Part shown: positions 6,733 through 14,260 of the stretch, in pieces | How the letters are laid out: each line of letters starts with the position of its first letter | Numbering within the stretch: the stretch's first letter is position 1 | Source: an uncultured Acidobacteriia bacterium | Lineage (GTDB): Bacteria > Acidobacteriota > Terriglobia > Bryobacterales > Bryobacteraceae | DNA length: 64,000 nt | Assembly (NCBI GenBank): GCA_903909435.1 | Contig: CAIVVT010000061.1 | Coordinates: 150,188-214,187 of the forward strand | Reading direction: 5' to 3' | The notes under the pieces: generated by a model | The model's input: the letters and a program-made list of their open reading frames with translations, nothing else | The model's database searches: none | What the model was told of the DNA's origin: nothing | Program-made: the position numbers and the translations under genes

Positions 6733-8280
6733 ATGATTGACACTTCGCTGGCGGTCCGGGCCTTGGGAGGTCCGGCCGGAGTAATCCGGCTGCTTAGGCG
6801 ATTGGGGCCTGCTTTCGTCCGGTACGGCCAGATCCTCGCGCAGCGACCGGACCTGCTTCCTCCCGAATTCCGTGATGAGTTTCTGCTGGAGCCAGCCGAA
6901 GTTTCGCAGCCCTTGCCATGGAGCGAAGCTCGGACAATTCTCGCTGCGGAAATCCTGAACATCGACACTGCCTTCCAGAGTATCGATCCCGTTCCGGTCT
7001 TTTCTAACGGTCTCAGCCAGGCCCATCCGGCAGTCACCGCCACCGGCGATAGCGTCCTGATAAAGTTTCTCCTTCCCGGCGCTCGTAAGCGCGCGCAGCG
7101 GGACGCCCGTCGCGCTCGGGCCTTCGCCCGCTGGGCGCCCTCAGAGCGTCCATTGATCGAAGAACTGGCGTTGCTGGTCGATGCTGAGCTGGATCTGGTG
7201 GCGGAAAGGGAGAACATCGGCAAGCTCGCCGACGCTTCCGGGAGCAGCCCCTTCCTGCGTGTGCCGCGAGTTTACCCGGAGCTCTCCACCGCGCAGGTAC
7301 TGACGAGGGAGAATCTTGGTGGCGTCCCTTTGAGCGCCGTTCTCTCCCCCGCACGGCGCTCCACCTTCAAAGCGGAAGAAATCGAATTCGATGCGCGCGC
7401 ACTGGCGATCCACCTGATCGACGGAGCGGTTCGCCAGATTCTGCAGCAACACTTCTATTGCGTGGACGTCCGGCCGCAGAATCTGCTGCTCTTGCCTGGA
7501 AACACCCTCTCCTTCGTGAACTTCCACCACTGTGCGGCGGTTGATCGTGAGAACAGCCTCATCTATACGCAGTTCCTGAATGAGGTTTTCTCGACCGAAC
7601 TTCCCCGGCTCGCGCGCTCGTTCGAGGCATTGCTGATCGCGACGGATTCTTCAGCCTCAGAGACCATGCGGGAAGAGTTCATCCGCCAAAGTCACGAGTG
7701 CCTGCGTAGCGCGCCGCCCGCGCATCGTATACGGAGCGCCGCGGATTTCTCTTCACCCCTCTCGAACTGGCTGGCGGCCATCCTGCGGGTCGCGCGCCAC
7801 CACGAATTTGAGATCTCCATAGAGCTTCTGTCCGTATTTCGCACCCTCGTCAGTCTCGAAACCGTCGCGATCCGCCTCGACCCGGGAGTCCATCTGCAGT
7901 CAACCGGGCAGGAGATCCTGAAAGACATCGTTCTGGAAAATGTCTTCGAGCGTATGGAGCCGGTGAAGGTGCGCAGCGCGCTGGTGAACCTGCTGACGGC
8001 ATTGAACAACGCGCCGGAATACCTGCATCATATCCTGACCGATTCAGCGGAGGGGCGCCTCAGCCTGGGCTTGAGCGCAACCGAACACCCACATGCTGCA
8101 GCAACGCGCGACCGCCGTTACAGATTACTGGCGGTGTCCATCGCGGCAGTGGGCGTAGCCTGGCTGATGGGAGAGCGAGGATTGCCGCCAGCGGGACCGA
8201 TTTCCGCGACGCGTCTGCTCGGCCTTGTGCTTTGTTTCCTGTACTTTTCCATGATTGTCCTGTGGCGAAGATTGCAGTAA
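6733..8280 (+). CDS. Degenerate UbiB/ABC1 (ADCK)-like membrane protein
   Basis: A 515-residue protein with the layout of the UbiB/ABC1 atypical kinase family: the N-terminal GPAFVRYGQILAQRPDLLPP block, a kinase-like core, and two C-terminal transmembrane helices (about 462-480 and 490-510). Key residues have changed. The KxGQ motif reads RYGQ (30-33). The ATP-binding Lys is kept (LIKF, Lys111). The catalytic-loop motif HADPHPGN reads CVDVRPQN (243-250), keeping Asp245 and Asn250. The DFG-like metal-binding Asp is Asn263 (FVNFHH). It is therefore probably a pseudokinase or has altered chemistry. UbiB relatives act in ubiquinone/lipid transport and biosynthesis, which suits neighbouring SRPBCC proteins. 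No Shine-Dalgarno is evident. Confidence 0.8.
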   Translation: MIDTSLAVRALGGPAGVIRLLRRLGPAFVRYGQILAQRPDLLPPEFRDEFLLEPAEVSQPLPWSEARTILAAEILNIDTAFQSIDPVPVFSNGLSQAHPAVTATGDSVLIKFLLPGARKRAQRDARRARAFARWAPSERPLIEELALLVDAELDLVAERENIGKLADASGSSPFLRVPRVYPELSTAQVLTRENLGGVPLSAVLSPARRSTFKAEEIEFDARALAIHLIDGAVRQILQQHFYCVDVRPQNLLLLPGNTLSFVNFHHCAAVDRENSLIYTQFLNEVFSTELPRLARSFEALLIATDSSASETMREEFIRQSHECLRSAPPAHRIRSAADFSSPLSNWLAAILRVARHHEFEISIELLSVFRTLVSLETVAIRLDPGVHLQSTGQEILKDIVLENVFERMEPVKVRSALVNLLTALNNAPEYLHHILTDSAEGRLSLGLSATEHPHAAATRDRRYRLLAVSIAAVGVAWLMGERGLPPAGPISATRLLGLVLCFLYFSMIVLWRRLQ

Positions 8281-8900
8281 CGCCAGTCCAATCGCAGGCG
8301 TGGTAAAACCCGGTCCGCCTGAGGACCGGCCACCCGCAAGTCCCGCATTCTCCACCGTTGTATCGGAACTCGCTCTTCTCCCAGCCCGCTTGATGTTCGA
8401 AAACCCGATCTGACTAAAGTGAATGGTAGTTGCCAGATCACTGCGTTACCCGGCTCTGGCACAACGTTTTGCGGGACCACCTGCTTGTGCTGGCGAGCTT
8501 TGGCAGCGGGCCTCATGCCGCCAGAGTCTCCGCACGAGTCTCAGTTATCTTCTTCGGTCCGCCGGGCAGGATGCAGATCTTGAACTATTGCGTCCTGATC
8601 TTCGCTGCCAGCTCGATAACACAGATCGTGATTGCCGCCGTGCTGAAGTGCTTTAAGCGTGGCATCGACCCGATTCGGCGAATGAAAGAGAGGGATCAAG
8701 TCCGCGAACTGCCGCAACTTACCTGATGTCATCAACGCCGGACTGCGACGCGGGTTCCCGGGTACTTAGCAGATAGCTTCCAAACTGAACTGCGGACGCG
8801 AAGCAACGAGGCAGATCAGCGGACTTGACCGCTCTCTTTCGCTCACGGATCTTTGCGGGAGGTTCATTGGAGCGGCAAGACGCCCGCGCTTCCTCCACCG
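8281..8900. other. 620-bp region without a supported gene
   Basis: Only short open frames occur here (up to about 100 codons at 8430-8726), without family resemblance, convincing start sites or codon pattern. The region lies between a plus-strand and a minus-strand gene end, so it is a convergent 3' region. It starts with a 7-bp hairpin at 8310-8329. It may contain decayed coding sequence, but I cannot name any. Confidence 0.5.
8310..8329. repeat. Perfect 7-bp hairpin after the UbiB-like gene
   Basis: CCGGTCC and GGACCGG are separated by a 6-nt loop, 30 bp after the stop codon. No T-tract follows, so it is not a typical intrinsic terminator. Its geometry (7-bp stem, 6-nt loop) is the same as the two inner hairpins of the repeat at 41631-41736. 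Confidence 0.55.
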
Positions 8901-10544
8901 CTATTTCGGCTTGGAAAAAAGCCTGCCGAGCCCCTTCACCGTGTCTACCAGGTTCTCCGGTTGCGTGCCCTGCGCCGGTCGGGAGGGCCCGAACTTCTGG
9001 CCAATGAAGCGGCCGATGTCGGGTACGAAGCGCGGTTTCGCCGACGTCCCCGCGAGCTTGAACGGGAGGCCGCCCTGCCCCAGCGCCGCGCCGGTGATTT
9101 TGCTCAAGCCGCCGATGATGCCGGCGTCAGGATTGATGTTGGCGACCATGGTGAAATCGAGGTCGTTCCTGGCCGAGACTGTCCCGTCGCCCACCATATC
9201 ACCCAATGCGGGGACAATCAGCTTGAACCCCATGGCTTTGATGCCATCCGGGCCCGCCTCGAGGTTGGAGCCGAGCAATTGAATAACGGTATCGTGGGCG
9301 CCCTTCAGCCCGGCAAGCGAGGAGAGCGTCTTCATCTGGGTTGCCAGATCGTAACCCACCAGCTTTGTGTTTTTGAGCGCCACCGAGCCCTTGCCCAGCG
9401 GACGGGCAGCGGTGCCGGAGAGGCTCAGGTCGAGCTTGAGCGTCCCGCCCTGCAGCTTCGCCTCGGAGGGCAGGACGATGCCGAATGACGGCAGCAGCGC
9501 CTCCAGGTCGTCAACGGGCATCGCGTCACCGGAAACATGGCCGCTGAGCGTCGGCGTCTCACCCGCAAGATCGAAGGTCCCTGTGATCCGAAGCGCCGCG
9601 GCTCCGGCACGCAGCGTCATCGACTGGATGGCCCCCGTGTGACGCGCCTGCTCATAAGTCGTATCGACATCGAGCGCTACGGGTTTAGGCGCGAGCGGAG
9701 AGTTGAGGCTGAAGCGCGACTTGTCCGCCTTCAGCTTGCCCTTGATGTGAATGGTCTTGCCGTTGGAATGGGCGGTGCCATCGAAGTCGGCAATCGCCGT
9801 GAACGCCGACTGCGGCCCGAGCAGCCCGGAGTGTTCCAGGTCGAGCTTGGCGACCTTCGCCTTCAGATCGAACGGGGTACGTGTCGCGTCCTTCTCGTCT
9901 GGCGGGCCGATCTGCCCTTCCAGTGCGAGCGTACCGCCACCTGCCACTTTCAAGTCGAGCTTGAGCGGGACGGCCATCTTCGGTGCGATCGGACCGACCG
10001 TGGTATTCACGCCTTGCAGCTCAATCGGCTTCCCGGTCTGGCCTTCGGTCACTAAGACAGTCCTGCCGCCTTCGAGCTTGATCTTGTCGATCGACATGCT
10101 CAGCGGCGCACTCTGCGTGGCGGGAGTCGCCGGAGCGGCAACGGATGGATTCGTCTTCGCCCCCAGTGAGGCGTAGTTCCACCCCCCCTTTTTGTTCTGA
10201 AGCAGCCGCACCTGCGGCTCCTGGATCGTGATGCCCGTTATGTTGAGCCTGTGGTCGAAGATCAACGGGACCAACTGCACCCCAATCGAGATGCCTTTGG
10301 CTGTCAGGAACGGTTGGTCTGAAAAAGCTGGATCATCGGCAATCGCGAGGTTCTCGGCCTTCGCGCCCCCCGAGAGCAGCGAGATGGAGAGCGACCCGAT
10401 CCGGGTCTGGCGCCCGAGCGCCGCAGTTGCTTGCGCTTCGAGCATGGGCCGGAAAGTCTCGCCGCTGATTAGGAATGGCACCAGCGCCACGACCAGAATC
10501 AAAACCCCGAGCGCGCTGCCGAATACGATGAGAATCTTCTTCAT
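8901..10544 (-). CDS. AsmA-family protein
   Basis: A 547-residue protein with an N-terminal transmembrane anchor (ILIVFGSALGVLILVVALV) and a long beta-rich periplasmic part, as in AsmA/YhdP-type bridge proteins thought to help lipid movement or outer-membrane assembly. The family-typical opening GETFRPMLEAQATAALGRQT and repeated strands such as LEGQIGP and ALDVDTTY are present. The ATG at 10544 is chosen because GGAGGAAACCCAG precedes it; an in-frame Met 7 codons earlier lies inside the Shine-Dalgarno region. It follows glnE after about 70 bp on the same strand but is probably functionally unrelated. Confidence 0.87.
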   Translation of the reverse strand: MKKILIVFGSALGVLILVVALVPFLISGETFRPMLEAQATAALGRQTRIGSLSISLLSGGAKAENLAIADDPAFSDQPFLTAKGISIGVQLVPLIFDHRLNITGITIQEPQVRLLQNKKGGWNYASLGAKTNPSVAAPATPATQSAPLSMSIDKIKLEGGRTVLVTEGQTGKPIELQGVNTTVGPIAPKMAVPLKLDLKVAGGGTLALEGQIGPPDEKDATRTPFDLKAKVAKLDLEHSGLLGPQSAFTAIADFDGTAHSNGKTIHIKGKLKADKSRFSLNSPLAPKPVALDVDTTYEQARHTGAIQSMTLRAGAAALRITGTFDLAGETPTLSGHVSGDAMPVDDLEALLPSFGIVLPSEAKLQGGTLKLDLSLSGTAARPLGKGSVALKNTKLVGYDLATQMKTLSSLAGLKGAHDTVIQLLGSNLEAGPDGIKAMGFKLIVPALGDMVGDGTVSARNDLDFTMVANINPDAGIIGGLSKITGAALGQGGLPFKLAGTSAKPRFVPDIGRFIGQKFGPSRPAQGTQPENLVDTVKGLGRLFSKPK

Positions 10545-10611
10545 CTGGGTTTCCTCCCCGGCCACTCATTCCATGCCTGAAGATTATAGCGGAGTCGATG
10601 AACTGCGGCTC

Positions 10612-13467
10612 TCAGGACGCTTCGAACAGGCGCTCGAAGAGCTGCCGGGTGCGCGCGCGGATTTGCAGCAATTCCAGGTGCAGCGGTTGGTCGGTCAGGT
10701 AGTCGGGAACCCAGCGTTTGACCAACGCGGTAAGGGTCTCCAGCGAACTCTCGGAGCGGGGCAGGTCCCCTTCGGTGTGACCGAAAATCAACCGCAAACC
10801 GTGATCCACGGCCCTGTAAAATGTCGCGGCATCGACCATGAACTGGGCATCGTTGTGTTCCAGATGGCCCATCTTCTCGATCACTTCGATACGCTCTGGC
10901 GTATTCAGAACCTTGAAGAAGATGCCCGCGCTCTTTAGCCGCAGGTACATCAAAGCGAAGTCGATGTCGTAGTAGCCGCCAGCCGCACTCTTCAGCGGGT
11001 TGCTTTCGCCGTGCTCGCGCTCGATGCGGGTCCGCATGAGGCGCAATTCCATGCGCGACCGGCCGCTTTGGCCGTAGCGCCGCCAGTCGATCTTCTGTAG
11101 CTCGGCAAGGAACTGCGTGGCCCGCTCGATGTCGCCAGTGACCGCGCGCGCCTTCATGTAGGACAGGCCTTCCCAGGCCTCCGCCTTGTGGGCGAAATAC
11201 TCACTGAAAGCGCCTTCGGATTGGACCAGCGCGCCGCCCTGGCCATTCGGCACCAGTCGCGTGTCGACCGCGAACATGGTCCCGTCGCCGGTGTAGGAAC
11301 CGAGGATCGAGACCAGCTTTTCGGCCACTCGCGTCCAGAAGTGCAACTCGGGCAGATCTGCATCCGGCAGGATGAAAATGAGGTCCGCATCCGAGCCCAG
11401 GTCAAACTCCTGCATGCCCAGGCGGCCCAGGGCAACCACCATCATCTGCTGCCACGGCGAATAGTTGGGGCTGGCGGGCGGATGGCTCTCGAAAACCTGG
11501 GCCAGCGCCAGCCGGTAGCAAGCCACGATGGCCGCGTCGGCCAGAGCCGAGGAGCGCTCCAGAGTCTGGAACACGGGTGTCAGCAGGCAGATCGATTCGG
11601 CCTGAATCCGGAACATCTGGCGCAGGTAGAAGCGGCGGATCTCAGCCACGTCCTCGATCATCGGCAGCACTTCGCCCAGCGCCATCTTCGAGTGGCCGCG
11701 CGTGCGCATGGAGCGCAGTTCTTCGAAATAGTCCGGCGCGCGGACCAGTTGCTCCGCGAAGTAGGGGCTGTGCTGGAAGAGATCGAGCAGTTGGCCGGCC
11801 AGCACCGGATCCTGGTTCAAGGCGCGCAGCCAGTCGTCGCGGCGGATGAGCGCTTCGAGAAAATGCTCGAAGGCGATGCGGTTGCGTCCGAGCCGGGTAC
11901 GCGCGACGGCAGCGGCGAAAGCTGGCGCGCGCTGGTCGAGGAATCTTACCAGGTTGCTGACCACCGGTTCGCTCAAAGGCTGCTCGGAGACGCGCGGGGC
12001 CAGGCTAGTCACACCTGCCGACACGGGCGATTGCGTGTAGTACAGCGGCTGCTGGGCGTGGATAATGCGCTCGTAGACCTCCTGCACATGCTCCAGGTGC
12101 TCGTTCAGGTGCCGCAGCAGCGACTCCGGGGTGCTCTCCTCGCCCAACCGCGCGGCAGGCATCCTGCGGGCCACCAGGTCCAGTTCATCCAGCTTTTCCG
12201 GCAGTGCGTGCGTTTGACGGTCCTCGGCGAACTGCAGTCTGTGTTCGAGATGGCGCAGGAACTGGTAGGCGTTCACCAGCCGGGAGTATTCAGAATCGGA
12301 GAGCAGGTCCTTGTCGCGCAGCCGGTTCAGCGCCAGCAAGGTGCCCGAGTTGCGCAGCCAGACCGCGCGCCCGCCGTGGACCCTCTGGAGGCACTGCACC
12401 AGAAACTCGATATCGCGGATGCCGCCGCGAGCGAGCTTCACATCAGTGCCGCCGGGCCGCTTGCGCGCGGCCAGTTTGTCGCTGATGCGCTCGCGCGACT
12501 CCGACATGGACTCGACTGCCGAGAAGTCGAGCGTAGTCGAGTAAATCATCGGCTGGACCCATTCGAGCAGCGCCCGCGCCGGCTCGGGGTCGCCAGCCGC
12601 ACAGCGTGCCTTGATCAGCATCTGCAATTCCCAATCGCGCGCGCGCTTCGAGTAATACTCCTTAGCGGCGTCGAGCGAGATGCTGACCTCGCCCAGGCGC
12701 CCATCGGGCCGCAGGCGCAGATCGACTCGGTAAATCATGCCCTGGGGAGTGTAGGTGGCCAGCAGTTCCGTGAGCCGGTGGGCGAGCTTCTTGAAGAACT
12801 CGCGATGCGTCAGGCCGTGTGCGCCTTCAATCGCGCCGGCGGCGGAGTACACGAACATCAGGTCGATGTCGGAGCTGTAGTTGAGCTCCCGGCCGCCTAG
12901 CTTGCCAAGCGCCAGCACCGAGAAGCCGCAGACGCTGCCGTCGGGCAGACGGGGTACCCCGAACTTCTGCTCCAACTCCGCGCGTACCGAGCGGTAAGCG
13001 GCGTTGATGATGCTGTCCGCCAGGTTGCTCAGCTCTTCGGTGACCTCCGGCAGGGCCGCGAAGCCCAGCACGTCGCGCACGAGAATTCGGAGAATCTGCC
13101 GGCGCCGGAAACTCGCCAGGCTCAACGGCGAGAGCGCCTCGCGCTGGCCGGGGTCGCCCTCCGCAACCCAGCCGGCCAGATCGGCCTCCATCTCCACTAC
13201 CGAACGCACCCGGTGCAGGCTGCCTGACTCCAGGATGGCGATCAGCCAGCCCGGGTGGCGCAGCAGCGTTTCGGAAAGAAACTCGCTGGACGAGAAGACC
13301 GTAATCAGCGCCTGCAGCCCGAACGGCGTCCAGGCGATCTGCTGAAACTCGCTGGGGTTGGCTTCGCAGAACCGCTCCAGCCGCAGCACCACCGCCTGCG
13401 GGTCGGCCGATCGGCTGAGCAGAATTTCAAGTCCTTGCTGGAGGTCGGGCGGGATGGAGTGCGTCAC
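10612..13467 (-). CDS. glnE: Bifunctional glutamine synthetase adenylyltransferase/adenylyl-removing enzyme
   Basis: About 951 residues, the usual GlnE length. It controls glutamine synthetase by adding AMP to a Tyr and removing it, in response to nitrogen status via PII. Two nucleotidyltransferase domains are visible: the N-terminal deadenylylase with GRELNYSSDIDLMFVYS, and the C-terminal adenylylase with EFDLGSDADLIFILPD, each with the Asp-x-Asp metal ligands. The start is uncertain: the frame is open to 13629, overlapping the MOSC gene. A GTG at 13467 fits the usual N-terminus; a TTG at 13524 is possible. None has a good Shine-Dalgarno. Neither glnA nor glnB is in the window. Confidence 0.92.
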   Translation of the reverse strand: MTHSIPPDLQQGLEILLSRSADPQAVVLRLERFCEANPSEFQQIAWTPFGLQALITVFSSSEFLSETLLRHPGWLIAILESGSLHRVRSVVEMEADLAGWVAEGDPGQREALSPLSLASFRRRQILRILVRDVLGFAALPEVTEELSNLADSIINAAYRSVRAELEQKFGVPRLPDGSVCGFSVLALGKLGGRELNYSSDIDLMFVYSAAGAIEGAHGLTHREFFKKLAHRLTELLATYTPQGMIYRVDLRLRPDGRLGEVSISLDAAKEYYSKRARDWELQMLIKARCAAGDPEPARALLEWVQPMIYSTTLDFSAVESMSESRERISDKLAARKRPGGTDVKLARGGIRDIEFLVQCLQRVHGGRAVWLRNSGTLLALNRLRDKDLLSDSEYSRLVNAYQFLRHLEHRLQFAEDRQTHALPEKLDELDLVARRMPAARLGEESTPESLLRHLNEHLEHVQEVYERIIHAQQPLYYTQSPVSAGVTSLAPRVSEQPLSEPVVSNLVRFLDQRAPAFAAAVARTRLGRNRIAFEHFLEALIRRDDWLRALNQDPVLAGQLLDLFQHSPYFAEQLVRAPDYFEELRSMRTRGHSKMALGEVLPMIEDVAEIRRFYLRQMFRIQAESICLLTPVFQTLERSSALADAAIVACYRLALAQVFESHPPASPNYSPWQQMMVVALGRLGMQEFDLGSDADLIFILPDADLPELHFWTRVAEKLVSILGSYTGDGTMFAVDTRLVPNGQGGALVQSEGAFSEYFAHKAEAWEGLSYMKARAVTGDIERATQFLAELQKIDWRRYGQSGRSRMELRLMRTRIEREHGESNPLKSAAGGYYDIDFALMYLRLKSAGIFFKVLNTPERIEVIEKMGHLEHNDAQFMVDAATFYRAVDHGLRLIFGHTEGDLPRSESSLETLTALVKRWVPDYLTDQPLHLELLQIRARTRQLFERLFEAS

Positions 13468-13538
13468 GGATGAGAGCGCAAGTTGCGCGTGCCGGGCATC
13501 GCCGAGCGTGGTTTTGGTGGGCAAACAAGGCCATCCGG

Positions 13539-14069
13539 TCAGACCGCTTGGTCCGCCAAGGCGATTGTAACACCTGTATGGATGAGTCCACGTTGAACAA
13601 CGGACGCATAAAAGCCACCCATCGCCCAAACCGGCGAGGCTGGGTCGCCAGCTTTGGCCGCGGCGTCGTAAAGCCGCTTCTGCAGGCGCGGCCCCCCCGG
13701 CTGGTTATACTCATCCAGCGCGCTGCATGGCTCCCGCAAGGTCGTCAGTTCGATGGCGGCGTCGCCCACCACGAAGCGCTGACCGGTGCGCAGCTTACGG
13801 AAGTCGATCCCGCTGATGGTCAGGTTCTCTCCCAGCGCGCCGGGGAAAACGGGGAAGCCTTCCGCCTGCAGCGTCTGCAAGTCCTCCATTGAGATGAGCA
13901 GCAGGGCTTTTTGCGGCCCCCCGTGGAATTGAGGGTGGAAATGCCCGTCGCCTTCGATTCCGAGCAGGTTGACCGACGCTCCGGCGACCGCAAGTTTGGG
14001 CACGCCGCCCTTTGAAATGCTGACCTGGTGCACGGTGCCGGTCAACTCTGGCGATTCGATGGGGCTCAT
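13539..14069 (-). CDS. MOSC domain-containing protein
   Basis: A 176-residue single-domain MOSC protein, related to the C-terminal part of molybdenum cofactor sulfurase and to YiiM-type proteins. It has the family's opening strands (VHQVSISKGGVPKLAV), the GDGHFHPQFHGGPQKAL segment and the conserved Cys in TLREPCSALD that carries sulfur or contacts the cofactor. Members bind molybdopterin and take part in reductive detoxification of N-hydroxylated bases. It lies just upstream of glnE on the same strand. Starting ATG at 14069 is reasonable; upstream sequence has no strong Shine-Dalgarno. Confidence 0.87.
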   Translation of the reverse strand: MSPIESPELTGTVHQVSISKGGVPKLAVAGASVNLLGIEGDGHFHPQFHGGPQKALLLISMEDLQTLQAEGFPVFPGALGENLTISGIDFRKLRTGQRFVVGDAAIELTTLREPCSALDEYNQPGGPRLQKRLYDAAAKAGDPASPVWAMGGFYASVVQRGLIHTGVTIALADQAV

Positions 14070-14260
14070 GCCCCTAGGCTAACCGAAGCAAGATGTGCGC
14101 TGGTGTCCATGGCCGGTCGACCATTGCACGAGGCGCAGCTACTTCGATGTTGGCCGTTGGCGAATCAGCCGGATGCATCCAACCGCCAATACGGTAAGCT
14201 GGTCGTGACAATTCGCCGATTCTCATCGGGCATCGACACACCTGATGGATATTCCGCCCT

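Noticed and set aside
8430..8726. A 98-codon plus-strand open frame between the UbiB-like and AsmA genes
   Set aside because: It has no family resemblance, no convincing ribosome binding site and sits in a convergent gap; a minus-strand frame of similar size overlaps it. Not enough to call a gene.
13468..13629. N-terminal extension of GlnE to 13629
   Set aside because: It overlaps the MOSC coding end, adds an atypical Cys/Arg/Trp-rich segment and has no Shine-Dalgarno; GlnE proteins usually begin near the chosen start.
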